Shown in pieces: positions 12,701 through 23,713 of a DNA stretch of 64,000 bases. The DNA lies in the NCBI GenBank assembly GCA_037127255.1, contig JBANSL010000009.1, positions 15,991,975 through 16,055,974 of the forward strand, in the 5' to 3' direction. Numbering within the stretch: the stretch's first letter is position 1; each line of letters starts with the position of its first letter. Below the pieces are notes generated by a model. It made no database searches. It was not told where the DNA came from and was given only the letters and a program-made list of their open reading frames with translations. Both the position numbers and the translations under genes were made by a program. This DNA comes from Persicaria tinctoria (taxonomy: Eukaryota; Streptophyta; Magnoliopsida; Caryophyllales; Polygonaceae).

Positions 12701-12833
12701 TGGGTATGAAATCCCCCTTGAAAATATTAAAGTAAGTTTTGAAACCTTCAACCTGTACTCGGGGCGCAAGGTCCTAACGAGGGGTTTAATCCCTCGAAAC
12801 GTAACTCGGGAATCATAATCCCGGGCCGTTACA
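9760..12833 (+). repeat. 3' LTR of the large non-autonomous retrotransposon
   Basis: The LTR is 3074 bp with TG...CA ends and is colinear with 106-3090. Indels relative to the left LTR and scattered substitutions indicate an insertion old enough to have diverged, but identity is still high. Confidence 0.88.
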
Positions 12834-14086
12834 TTCTCTCTCTCCGCCGGATCCGGTTCCGATGGCGTCGAAAGTTTCGCAATCCAAACACAGTAAAGAA
12901 GGGGTCTATTGTTTTCTTTGTGTATTGTCAAGCTAGAGCTCATACATGACATTGATTCTCTTTGTACGCATAAATATATCAGATTCATAGCATCGATCGC
13001 AGGTTCATACAGGTTATTCCAGAGGTTATATTGTGGTAGTTTTCCTGTTCTTTTCCTCTTTCTACTTTGTTTAGTAGGGGTATCCCAAATCCCATACGGG
13101 AGAGGTGTTAGGTTTTTTCTTTTTACCTTTTTCATCGATGGTGGGCACCATTCATACGAGGAACAAAGCCTCAATAAGCCATATTCTAGACCATAGATTT
13201 TGTTTTGTTCATTTCTTGGTTCAGCTCTCTCTAGAGTTTGAATCTGTATTTCCAATTCGTCATTACATAGCTGTAGGGAAAGAACCCTGAAGGAGACACA
13301 TATGGTTGTCTTAGTGTTTAAATCAGCTCCTAGATACGGGAGGTTATGATCACTTTCGATTCTATTTCGATCATGGCATATTGAGATACCGGCAACGTTC
13401 GGCTCAAAATTACTTTGTCCGAAAATTCTCATTCGAGTAGAGACAAATCTTTCACATTTTAGAAGTCTGGGAACAAAAGGATGGGATACTTCTTCTATTC
13501 TGTTTACTTTTCTTTTCTGGTCCATTATACTTTCATCTTCATGTTTTCTAATATCATATATGATCTTGTGAGGATGGGAAAGGATCAGATCACATTTCTT
13601 TTCAATCCAAGTGGATCTTCCATTATGATTTTTAATATTAAAAACAAACCCTTGGAGGTATTCAAGGTTTATAATCCACCATTTCAAAGAGATCCACACA
13701 CATGAGGGAAACCATGAATCTAAGTTAGAAGTGGAACAAAACAAGATATATTTTATTTTGTCGATGCACACTACAAGCCGAGGGCTTATGTCAAATGTGT
13801 TAGGAACTGAGTCCAAGTTCATCATCAAATCATCAAGGGGACTTTTTCTATTTTCCATGTGATAAGAGTAGCTTGGTAGAGAAAGAAAAATCCAGGTATT
13901 GATTTCAGATTTCATACCCCAATCTTTTGCCGGATCTGTTCGTTCGGTTGAGGATCTCGTGGCTTTCTTTACGCTTCCACTCTTATTTTTTATTCCCATC
14001 CTGCACTCTTTATGCCTGGTCAAATATAACCAATTCTTTTGATCAGTAGTACGAGTATCTTCATTTCCACAATTTTCATCAACCAA
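12834..14086 (-). CDS. Unidentified long minus-strand open frame, truncated by the LTR element
   Basis: One minus-strand frame is open from an ATG at 14086 down through 12834 (over 400 codons) and continues by chance into the LTR to 12644. The other two minus frames of the same stretch are full of stops, which argues for past or present coding. The product would be basic and Trp/Ile-rich with no signal peptide, zinc knuckle or other motif I recognise. It overlaps, antisense, the short ATG frame at 12862. I considered organellar ycf1, ycf2 and accD and did not find a match. It could be a decayed gene, an unfamiliar transposon gene or a chance frame in AT-rich DNA. Confidence 0.35.
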
Positions 14087-14255
14087 ACCATTTCAAAGGC
14101 GGACAAGGAGTAGGGAGAGGAATACAACCAAGTTATGCCTTTTTTAGGGGGATAGGAGGTCTGAAAAACTTTCGTCCATACACCATTTCTTATTTCCTTA
14201 GTGAATATATACTGTGATCTTGGCATTAATCAGATCATTTTCCCCAAAACTCGGT

Positions 14256-14687
14256 TCAAGATTTGAGGGGTTTCTGATGGGGTTCTTTTTTTTTTTTAAT
14301 TGACGGTTTCTTTTCTTGATTTTTCAGTTCGAAAAGTGCAGGGATGGTGGAGAGAACGAACAGATCAGAGATAGGGTTAGAAGGGTCTAACCTTGTTATG
14401 GGTTTTCGAATTGGATTAGGTCGAACGGCCTTGACCGGAGTTGACTTCATAATCCTCCGGACGAGATGCCACATCCAACGAAAGGGAGAGATAGTTGGGT
14501 AATAGCTCTTCCCTCTTTCAGATCTAGGGTTGTCGGGCTTCAGATCTTCCATCTTTTTAAGGGGGTTCAGATTTTCCAGCACAGATCTGTTTTCTTTCCA
14601 TGTTTGATCGCAAAACACCATAGTCAAAAGCGTCTCCAAGTCAGATCCAACCTCATACCTGCCATGCTTTATTCCGTCGCGTGCCAT
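14256..14687 (-). CDS. Unidentified minus-strand open frame, 143 codons
   Basis: An ATG at 14687 opens 143 codons rich in Lys, Arg and Pro, ending in a Lys-rich tail encoded by the poly-T run (plus strand) at 14287-14298. It lies upstream, in minus orientation, of the long open frame ending at 12834, so the two may be exons or frameshifted parts of the same decayed gene. No domain is recognised. Confidence 0.25.
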   Translation of the reverse strand: MARDGIKHGRYEVGSDLETLLTMVFCDQTWKENRSVLENLNPLKKMEDLKPDNPRSERGKSYYPTISPFRWMWHLVRRIMKSTPVKAVRPNPIRKPITRLDPSNPISDLFVLSTIPALFELKNQEKKPSIKKKKEPHQKPLKS

Positions 14688-14716
14688 CAGCCTCCCTGAG
14701 CGTCTCCCGAGCCGCG

Positions 14717-15184
14717 CTACCCACCGCTAGAGTCCCTCAACTTTTCCACTCTTTTCCTGTATTTCCACCAAGGTCTTGTTGTTTTGCTCCATCTTCTTCT
14801 CTTGAATCTTTGTGTTCGGCCTGCTTGTGCCTTTCCTTGTTTCCTTTGATTTGTGCCTTTGCCTTTTGAAGATTTTTTTAGTTTGGGGGCTTTACCAGTC
14901 GAATTGGAACATATAGGCTTTCGATTGTTGTTGCCGGTGCTTGGTTCCTTTCCAATTTGAGGGAGTTGAGTGGATTCGAGGGTGGCGGCCGATTTTAGGA
15001 CAAGCTTAAGATAACTTTCAAATGGTGAACAATTTGGTCTATCAAAAACAAGCTTATTTTTCAAAATTCCGCTGCATCGATATGCACTTAAATTGAAAGG
15101 ATTATTGACGCACACATGGACAACTGGAAAAGGGCAGGCACCTATTAAGAGGAAATGAATTCTAAGTTTTCTACATAATCCTAT
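14717..15184 (-). pseudogene. Unidentified minus-strand frame interrupted at a 13-bp repeat
   Basis: This frame ends in a strongly basic Lys/Arg/Gln-rich tail. If the 15185-16522 insertion and one copy of the 13-bp repeat are ignored, the frame continues upstream to about 16600 without a stop, implying that the insertion interrupted it. The middle has an Ile/Leu/Cys-rich segment. It resembles no family I can name; a retroelement gag-like basic protein is one possibility. Confidence 0.3.
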
Positions 15185-16522
15185 CCCCGCTGAATAGGTA
15201 ACTATATAGATGGGTGGCAAAGCCAGGAGTACAAGAAACCTAAGACCAAACCACGGGTATTACCGAAAAATTAATGGAAACCACACATGTTCATCCACAT
15301 AATTCAACCACCAATTTCGGAATTCGCCTAGAGTGAAACATCACCATATCGCCCACGACCACAAAAAATAATTCTAATGCCAAAAAGGTAATACCCCACA
15401 CGTTGGGCCCCACATGTTACATCACCAAAGCATGCCAAGACCGGACCCAAATGAAACAAAAGAAAAGAAGCAAAAGTTGCAGCTTTAACAAATGTTGCAG
15501 GAGGGCCCCACACGGTTTGACCAACACTCAAACGTCATCATCATCCTCACCATTGCAACTCACCGGAAAAACACCACACCAAGCTGCAAGCCCACCGGGA
15601 ACCACCAAAAACCACCGTCGGCGCCACCAGAACTCGATGCGAGTTCAGCCCATCCGAGTAAGTACGAGCCCAGTAGCCGACGACGGTAGAGAGGACCCGA
15701 GCGCAAGCAAGCAACGACCATAATCCCACAAAAACCAAGCCAAACCTCATTAGATAACACTCCGAGAATAGCCATTCGAGTCCAACCTCCGGCCGGATCT
15801 AACCCAAGAAAGATAGGAGAAGGGTAGCGCCACTGCAAGACCCGGAAGAGCCCGTTGTTTCACCTCCCACCCCACAGGTCCTCTCGCCAATGCACACAAC
15901 CCAAATCCCATCAAACTAGCAAGATCCGAGAAAGAAGGAAGAACCCATACCTCAGATCTGAGCAGGAGATTGACAAACAACTAGCACCGGACATCCGCAA
16001 GGACAGCAGCCAGCAAAGTGATCAAAACCGACTAGGTCGAGCCCAATCTCGAGGCCCCATCACCACTGGTCCACATCCCTCGACCACCCACACACAGTGA
16101 GGCCACCATCCACGGACAAAGCCAGCGCGAGAGAGAGCAACCCCAACCAGATATGAGGAATAGAAAAACAAGGAGCCACACAAACACTTGAAACCGGCCA
16201 GATCCGGAATAGTAGAGTGAGGATCTGAAGATACAATCCCAGATCCGGCTCAAACGCAAGGGAAAGTAGCAGATCTGGCGACCAACCACGAAGAAACTAT
16301 ACCTCTCTACTCAAATCCACGAAGAACTGTTCAGCAGTATCGAAAAACACTAAAATTTCTCAATAACTACCCACCAATAACACCTAATAATATAAGTTTG
16401 AAGACAAACCCAAATTGATTTGTAAGAATCGTGGGTGGTGGATAACGGAAGGGCCAAAGCGAGGAAAGAAACACTAGAAGAGAGGAACCCTCAAAACACT
16501 AGGTTTCTCACTCTAACACCCT
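15185..16522 (-). mobile_element. 1.3-kb GC-rich insertion flanked by a 13-bp direct repeat
   Basis: TACATAATCCTAT occurs at 15172-15184 and again at 16523-16535, bounding 1338 bp that is much richer in GC than its surroundings. The length of the repeat suits a target duplication of a target-primed retroposon, but neither end has a poly(A) or simple-repeat tail. On the minus strand it reads like a plant gene 5' region, with repeated CAGATCTG-type motifs and a splice-donor-like GAG|GTATGG near 15945. Minus frames at 15547-15838, 15750-15980 and 16032-16289 are short and unrecognised. A captured or retroposed gene fragment is the best guess. Confidence 0.4.
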
Positions 16523-16535
16523 TACATAATCCTAT

Positions 16536-16996
16536 ACCCTTGCCAAGGGAAGCACTCGGAAGAAAATGCCGGTAACCAAATGGTAAAAACCTGACAAGGG
16601 TACCTTTAAATTAAATTTTGATGGTTCCACGTTTTCAAACTATGACAGCACAATTAGACCATCTTTATCGGTAAAAAACAAGCATCCAACAATTAATAAT
16701 GCAGCCCACTAGCATCGATACTTATGTAAAAAAGGGAGACATGTGTCACTTCGGTATAGGCTAAGAGGTTGACTGGTTGGGATGTCGACACATGCAAAGT
16801 GTTGAACGGCTATGATTTAATCTGACATATTGAAATTAAAATTTGTATTATGTAATTTTCGACATTAATTTTGCAAAATAAAATAATAAAAAAATTATCA
16901 CAATAATAGATTTATTTTTATCTACATATTGACATCAATTTCCAATATGTTTTACCATATTTTGAAAAAAAAAATTTATTCGAATACAATTATGTA
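16536..16996. other. AT-rich sequence with no gene seen
   Basis: The stretch has no open frame of interest. Its last ~65 bp (16934-16996) are a diverged direct repeat of 26819-26884 on the other side of the copia element. Confidence 0.5.
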
Positions 16997-17231
16997 CTCC
17001 CTCCGTTCCATAATACATGTCCTTTTACTTTTCTGCACGTTTTTTAAGGAGCGAAAAACTCTATAAAATATTAATTTTTCAATTAATTTTTTTATATAAT
17101 TTGATACTTGTTACTAATAAATATCAAATTATATAAAAAAATTAATTAAAAAAATAATATTTTATAGAGTTTTTCGCTCATTAAAAAACGTGCCCAAAAC
17201 TAAAAGGACATCTATTGTGGAACGGAGGGAG
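16997..17231. mobile_element. Stowaway MITE
   Basis: The ends are CTCCCTCCGTTCC and its exact inverse GGAACGGAGGGAG, the classic Stowaway (Tc1/Mariner) terminus. TA dinucleotides flank it at 16995-16996 and 17232-17233. The 235 bp fold back almost end to end into one long AT-rich hairpin. The TA on its right is shared with the target duplication TATAA of the copia element at 17237. Confidence 0.95.
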
Positions 17232-17236
17232 TATAA

Positions 17237-18237
17237 TGATAAATCCCTCCCTTGATGAAAATCGGAATAGATGTTTCAAAGGCTTTGAGAGGATATTTTT
17301 GTCAAAGGCCTTGGAGCATTGACAGTTGATGAAATACAAAACCTATCTTATTATTCGTATATTATTTTATCTTATTATATACTTCCATTATATTCTATAT
17401 ATATGAATGACTAACCATTTCAGGAAGTATATTCGAGATTACATCCTTCCTTATACATGTTGAGGAGATCAGTTCAAAATAGATCATGGCGTTTCAAAGT
17501 ATCCATATATAGAAGATTGAAGATCATGACTGATTGGAAAGAGCCGTTGGAGATCTGGTGTTGAAGATCCTCACGCTCCATGCTATTATATAAAGGAAAG
17601 GAAGGAGAAGACAGAATATACAAGTGCTACACACGAGCTTTCATTCATTCAAGCGATCTGTCTTCCAAGTGTCACTCTGCTAAGCGCTCAAGAGTTTGTT
17701 GTTTATTTCAAAGCCTTTGAGAGTCAATGTGAGCTTATAGGATATATTTATTTCAAGTGTTACTCGAGAGTTTACAACTCGGGAAGTTGCACTAGGCTAT
17801 TGATTTGCGATAGTTAGAGGATTGAACTAGATAGCTGAGAGAGGTGGGGCTCTTCTAGATTGGTCTAGGACTCCAAGGGAACGTGAGTTGACTAGATTGT
17901 AATTGTATAGGAAAGAGGCTTCTCGGTGAGCTATTAGGATCCTAAGCTAAGCAATCAATAAAGCCCTTGAATCCTAGGGTTGTGAAAGAACCCTAGGCGG
18001 GGACGTAGGCCAAGTTGTGCTGAACCTCGTAAACAGTTACTCGTGTCCTTTACTTATTGCTTTACCTTATTTCCGCACTTGGTTCGAATTGTTTAACTTT
18101 GTGATTAAGGTTTATCTCAAAGGTTTTGGTACAAGTTCTAAAAGTCTTGAGACTTTCTGCGAAAAACGGGCATACTCTATTCAACCCCCCTTCTAGAGTA
18201 TTTCTTATTACATTATTTTTACATTATCGAACCTTCA
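17237..18237 (+). repeat. 5' LTR of the Sirevirus-like element
   Basis: The LTR is 1001 bp, TGATAA...CCTTCA. A TATATAAA promoter motif lies at 17587-17594, with a transcription start expected about 30 bp downstream. It is colinear with 25772-26789. Confidence 0.95.
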
Positions 18238-18239
18238 AT

Positions 18240-18251
18240 TGGTATCAGAGC
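18240..18251 (+). other. Primer-binding site, initiator tRNA-Met
   Basis: TGGTATCAGAGC starts two bases after the LTR, a full 12-base match to the usual plant copia primer site. Confidence 0.95.
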
Positions 18252-18295
18252 ATTACTCACTGCTTTTGATCTAACAATCTTGTGAGTTTTCGATC

Positions 18296-19276
18296 ATGTC
18301 TGGTGAAGCAAGCGGAGGATTTGCACAGGGAAGGTCCACAAGCAGACCACCACTCTTTGTAGGAAACAACTTTGTCCACTGGAGATCTTTGATGAAGATG
18401 TTTATCATTGACCAAGATCTAGAGCTTTGGAACATTATAGAGAATGGTCCGAAGATTCCAGAAAAAGATGGACCAAATGACACCAAAGTTGCAAAGAAGG
18501 AGTCTGAATACAACCAAGCAGATCTTGAAACCATCTCCAAAAACTACAGGGCTATTAACTTACTTTATTATGGTCTTAGCACTGATGAGTTTAACCGTAT
18601 TTCATCTTGTAGGTCAGCTAAAGAGATTTGGGACAAGTTGGTCGTCACCTATGAAGGAACGAGCCAAGTAAAAGACACCAAGATCAGCATCTTCCTTCGA
18701 AAGTATGAGCTCTTTAAGATGAAGTCTGATGAGTCAATCAAGGCCATGTTCACATGGTTCACGGAAATCACAAACAACCTTGACTCTCTCGTCAAGACCT
18801 TTGAGAATGTTGAGAAAGTGAGGAAGATATTGAGGTGCCTCCCAAAAGACAAATGGGGTCCGAAAGTGACAGCCATAGAGGAAGCCCAAGATCTCACCAC
18901 TCTACCCCTTGATGACTTGCTTGGGAAGCTGATCACACATGAGATGATTCTCAATGAAGACGATGGAGAACTTCCAGCAAGCACTAAGAACTTGGCGCTC
19001 AAGTCTAAGAAGGATGAGCCCAAAGATGTGTCTGATTCTGAAGATGAGGATGATGATAAGGATGATCCCTTTGATCTCATTACAAGGGGTCTTTCTCGAA
19101 TCCTCAAGATGAAGAAGCAATTCAACAACAAAGATAGATCAGAGTCTTCTAAATTTCGAGGTAAGTCTCAATACAATAAATATGACAAGAAGACTAAACC
19201 TTTGTCTTGTTTTGAATGTGGTGAAACAGACCATCTAGTGAAAGATTGCCCTCAAAAGAAGAAGAGTCAATTCTAG
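18296..19276 (+). pseudogene. gag: Copia gag, N-terminal part ending at a premature TAG
   Basis: ATG at 18296 lies 45 bp after the primer site. The 326-residue product has the copia capsid-like domain (about residues 15-230), an acidic Asp/Glu run (about 240-260) and a CCHC zinc knuckle (C305, C308, H313, C318) that would bind RNA during particle assembly. A TAG at 19274-19276 interrupts the frame, which then continues open to 20050. In the family the frame normally continues, so I treat the TAG as a mutation; programmed readthrough at this place would be atypical. Confidence 0.85.
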
Positions 19277-20050
19277 AAAGGTGACTCAGATTCAGATGAT
19301 GAAAAGGCCAACCTTTGTCTCACGGCCTCAGGAGATGAATCCCATGATAAGCAACTTGAGTTAACCGTAAGAGAGCTTATGGAAAGTCCAAAAGAGGTAC
19401 TATCGGAATTCCTTTCTAATATGATTGCCAATGAAGAGAAACTTATTGCTCAAACTAACACTCTTATCAGGAAAACAGTGGACCAGGAAAGAACTATTGA
19501 GGAACTGTCTAGTAGGGTCCAAAGTCTTGAAACCTCTTATTCGGGTCTTGACATTAAAGTCAAGACTCTTGACTCAGAGAAATCTGAACTCAAGCAAGAT
19601 CTCTCGTCTCTGAGAAATGAACATCATGACTTAGAAAACGAGAAGATCGCCCTGAATAAGAAGATTCAAGACCAACAGACAGCCCTCATAAGTTTTACCA
19701 AATCCAAGGGCACTCTTGATAGGATGTTGGGTGAGCAACAAAGCTCTCTAAACAAAAGTGGTATTGGTTACAATCCAAAGTTTTTAAAGAAGCAACACAT
19801 TACCACTTTTGAAAAGGCTAAAGGAAGCAGAACCTCTCCTATATGTCACCATTGTGCTAGAAAGGGACATGTAAAAGAGACCTGTCCTTATAGAAGAAAG
19901 GATCCATATATTATTCGTAATACATTTCCTGTTCATTTGAGAAAAGAACGGATAACACAGGTTTGGGTTCCAAAAGGCACTATTTTACCAAATATGGTTT
20001 ACCCCAACAATGGATCCAAATTTGCTTATTGGTCTAGCCACAAAGGTTGA
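19277..20050 (+). pseudogene. Copia gag-pol linker: coiled coil and second zinc knuckle
   Basis: This continues the gag frame after the TAG. It contains a long heptad-rich segment (about 19430-19720) predicted as coiled coil, and a second CCHC knuckle at 19844-19885 (pattern C-x2-C-x4-H-x4-C). A coiled coil and an extra knuckle downstream of gag are common in the Sirevirus lineage. The frame ends at a TGA (20048-20050) because of a one-base shift; protease continues in another frame. Confidence 0.75.
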
Positions 20051-20526
20051 TGTTTGTCTTGCAGGAGATCACCAAGGTGAAAGAACACAAATGGATTATT
20101 GATAGTGGATGTTCGAGGCATATGAGTGGGAAGAGTTCTCTTTTTCATGATCTAAAGGAGCAATCCACGGGAACAATCACTCTTGGTGACAAAGGGAAAT
20201 GCGACATTGTTGGTATTGGTAGTGTTGGAAGTGATTCCAGCCATAGTATAAAAAATGTCTATCTTGTTAATGGTTTAAAGTATAATCTGCTTAGCATTTC
20301 TCAATTATGTGATAGTGGTAACAATGTCAGATTTAACAAGAAAAGATGTATAGTGTGCAGAGATGATACAGGTGAAGTTATTCTGACTGCATATCGTTAC
20401 AACAACATATACGCTGTAAATGCTGATCAAGTGGCACAAGGAAGCTTAAACTGTTTAAAGGCCCTGACGGACGATCCAAAGCTTTGGCACAAGAGACTCG
20501 GTCATGTGAGTCCACATACACTATAG
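20047..20526 (+). pseudogene. Copia aspartic protease and start of integrase
   Basis: The protease active-site triad Asp-Ser-Gly is encoded at 20101-20109, in the usual context following Trp-Ile-Ile. The C-terminal portion is the GAG-pre-integrase segment, with the His residues of the integrase HHCC zinc finger in LWHKRLGH. The frame is shifted relative to gag and ends at TAG 20524-20526, after which the same frame continues into integrase. The protease would cut the polyprotein in the particle. Confidence 0.85.
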
Positions 20527-20532
20527 AAGCTT

Positions 20533-21459
20533 GTGTCCAAAGAGCTTGTAAGAGGGCTACCTGAGATAGACTTCAAAGGTATTGACATGTGCAATGCTTG
20601 CACACGGGGTAAACAAACACGTAGCTCCTTCAAACCCAAAAAGGTTGTAAGTTCTTCTAGACCCCTTGAACTATTACATATGGATTTATGTGGTCCTATG
20701 CGAGTCAAATCTCCCAATGGTAAAAAGTACATGCTAGTTGTTGTTGATGATTTTTCTAGATATACTTGGGTTGCATTTTTGAAAGAAAAATCAGAGGCCT
20801 TATTTGAGTTTTCAAAACTTTGTAAGGAGTTGCAAACTTTAAGAAATGAGCCCATAGTGTCTATTCAGAGTGATCATGGTAGGGAGTTTGATCAACTTCA
20901 ATTTGATTTGTTTTGTGATAAATATGGCATCTCCCACAACTTTTCTGCTCCTAGGACACCTCAACAAAACGGGGTTGTGGAACGCAAGAACCGCACCTTA
21001 GAGGATATGGCCAGGACTATGCTTTTAGAAAATGCATTACCTAAAACCTATTGGGCTGAAGCTGTTAACACAGCTAACTACATTTTAAATCGTTGTCTTA
21101 TTCGTTCCATCTTAAAGAAAACTCCTTATGAACTTTTCAAAGGCCGCAAACCACTTATATCTTATTTTAAATCGTTGTCTTATGCGCGTAGTGATGAAGG
21201 TATATTTCTTGGCTATTCCACGAGTAGCAAAGCTTATAGAATCTTCAATAAAAGGACCCAGGTTGTTGAAGAAAGTATACATGTTATTTTTGATGAATGC
21301 AATGACGGTGCTTTGAGTAAAAGTGTTGCAGATATAGATCTTAATATCCATGAAGAGAACGAGGAAGGTGATAATGCTGCTACCATGAACACAGAGAAAA
21401 GGAACATGCAAGAACCGATTCTTAACACTGAAGAATTGGCCCAAGGTGTTGAAGATTAA
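20533..21459 (+). pseudogene. Copia integrase, internally deleted
   Basis: The Cys pair of the HHCC finger (CNAC) is followed by the DDE core: Asp in LLHMDLCGPM, Asp in SIQSDHGREF, and Glu in GVVERKNRTLEDM. Downstream, the conserved stretch between ISYF and SDEGIFLGYS is shorter than usual, suggesting loss of around 20 codons near 21175-21190. The frame stops at TAA 21457-21459 and reopens in the same frame. Integrase would join element DNA to the host chromosome; this copy is inactive as a full polyprotein. Confidence 0.87.
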
Positions 21460-23256
21460 TCCAAAGCCCTTGGTGTCCAATCCAACAATGTTGAGACGTC
21501 AGAAACTGTTGTAACTGAACCTAACAGGACCACGGAGTCAAATGTACCACAAATCAATCCTGATGGTGTGACGAATCAAGGACCTGAGACTAGCAAAAGG
21601 AAATTCAAATACTCCTCATCACACTCATTAAAGGATATCATTTCTGACCCTACTTCTAGTGTTCAAACTCATTCTAAACTTAAAGATCTTTGTGCTTTTA
21701 ACGCGTTTGTTTCTCTTATTGAGCCAAAGAAGGTAAATGAGGCACTTCAGGAGCCAGACTGGATTATAGCTATGCAAAGTGAACTTAACGAATTTGATAG
21801 GAACAAAGTCTGGACTTTGAAGCCTAGACCAAAGCATCAATCAGTCATTGGCACTCGATGGGTATTTCGAAACAAGGTGGATGAGAATGGTAAGGTTGTG
21901 AGTAACAAGGCAAGGCTTGTTGCTCAAGGCTACAATCAAGAGGAAGGTATTGACTACGAGGAGACCTTTGCTCCCGTAGCCAGGCTTGAAGCCATTCGCA
22001 TTTTGTTAGCATTTGCATCTTTCATGAGCATAAAGTTATATCAAATGGATGTCAAGTGTGCTTTTCTTAATGGTTTCTTGGAGGAAGAAGTTTATGTTGC
22101 TCAACCCCCAGGTTTTGAAAGCTCAGAATTCCCCAATCATGTTTACAAACTTGACAAGGCGCTTTATGGTTTGAAACAAGCCCCCAGAGCTTGGTACCAG
22201 CGCTTGTCTAAATATCTTTTAGAAAATGATTTTAAAAGGGGGTTGATCGACAAAACTCTTTTTATCAAGACCAAAGGAAAGGACATCTTGGTTATCCAAA
22301 TTTATGTTGATGATATATTATTTGGTGCTACTAACACATCTTTGTGCAAGGAATTTTCTGACATCATGTGCAGTGAATTTGAGATGAGCTTGATGGGTGA
22401 ACTCAACTTCTTTTTGGGGTTACAAGTTCATCAATCCAAGAAAGGGATCTTCGTCAACCAAATCAAGTACACTAAGGATCTCTTGAAGAAGTTCAAGATG
22501 GATCAATCCAAGGCAGCCAAGACTCCCATGAGCTCGACATTGTCTCTAGATCAAGACAAGACTGGAATAAGTGTCAATCAAAAGGAGTATCGAGGAATGA
22601 TTGGATCTTTATTATATCTCACGGCTAGTAGCCCTGACATCATGTTTAGTGTTTGCATGTGTGCTAGGTTTCAAGCTGATCTTAAAGAATCTCACCTCGT
22701 GGCTGTGAAGAGGATCTTTCGATATCTCAATGGCACTAAGGAACTTGGACTATGGTACCCAAAGCAAAAGGATTTCACTTTAATTGGATATTCTGATGCA
22801 GATTTTGCAGGCTACAAGGTGGATAGGAAGAGCACATCGAGATGTTGCCAATTCTTAGGAGCATCCTTGATCAGTTGGCACTCAAAGAAGCAAAATTCAG
22901 TTGCTCTATCCACTGCAGAAGCCGAATACATTGCAGCTGGAGCCTGTTGCTCCCAAATCCTTTGGATAGCTCAACAAATGTGAGATCTTGGCATCAACCT
23001 CAAAGGTATTCCAATTAAGTGTGACAATACAAGTGTCATCTCCATCACTAAGAATCCTGTTCAGCATTCAAGGACCAAGCATATTGATGTAAGGCATCAT
23101 TTCATTAGAGATCACGTTGAAAAAGGTGATGTGTCCATATCTTTTATTTCTACTGATTATCAATGGGCTGACATCTTTACTAAGCCTTTGGCAGAGGACA
23201 GGTTCACCTTCATTAGACGAGAGATTGGGATGCTTAACAAGGATGCACTTTCGTAG
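21460..23256 (+). pseudogene. Copia reverse transcriptase and RNase H
   Basis: The frame carries the copia RVT_2 domain: [13 protein letters not shown], the first catalytic Asp in [12 protein letters not shown], and the YVDD motif encoded at 22302-22313. It is followed by RNase H ([12 protein letters not shown] and later HHFIRDHVEKG). A premature TGA lies at 22981-22983 inside RNase H; the frame then continues to a final TAG at 23254-23256. The stop looks like a C-to-T change in an Arg codon. Linkage to integrase in the same frame supports one original polyprotein. Confidence 0.9.
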
Positions 23257-23713
23257 GGGGGGCTTTCCCTTTACGAAAGATAAACTCCACTCAGTGTCAA
23301 GACCTTTAAGAGTTATGTCAAGCTCTGCAAACTGAACAGTCAAGTACATATATCGGATCACACATTTTTGGTTAATATCTTCCTAGATATTTAATCAATT
23401 ATTATTTCAAAAATCCGTTTTTATCCTTGAACCGTTGGAGATATTTTATTTTGGAACAAAATCTTTTCAGTTATCTCCCTCCTATTTATTTGGATTATTT
23501 GAAATTTGAATTTGGAAGTTTTTAAATTGGCAAGTATCATTACCTCCCCCCATTGGAACTCTCAACCGTCCCATCAATCCGTCACCCTCTCTCTCTACTT
23601 AAACCAAATCATGTACCCGATTACTCCACATCTCAGAAATTATCCAAACCCTTTCCACTTCTTCATCTTCAACCTCTCAATCGCCTCTCAAGAAACCCTA
23701 ACCGACTACTTCC

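Larger units (their letters stand above)
106..12833 (+). mobile_element. Large non-autonomous LTR retrotransposon (chromovirus Tekay/Del-like ends)
   Basis: Two ~3-kb LTRs (106-3090 and 9760-12833) in direct orientation begin TGTAAAGGCTCGG and end GGGCCGTTACA. A primer-binding site follows the left LTR and a purine-rich repeat precedes the right one. Flanking 5-mers are TTCTT (101-105) and TTCTC (12834-12838), a target duplication with one mismatch. The 6.7-kb interior has no gag, protease, reverse transcriptase or integrase frame, so the element must have depended on proteins supplied in trans, like LARD-type elements. The terminal sequences and LTR length resemble Ty3-gypsy chromoviruses of the Tekay/Del lineage; that assignment is inference, since no coding domain is present. 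A hAT element (5127-6532) inserted later. Confidence 0.85.

Noticed and set aside
12834..14700. A transferred organellar gene (chloroplast or mitochondrial) as explanation for the long minus frame
   Set aside because: The residues did not resemble ycf1, ycf2, accD or common mitochondrial genes that I could recall, so no organellar label is given.
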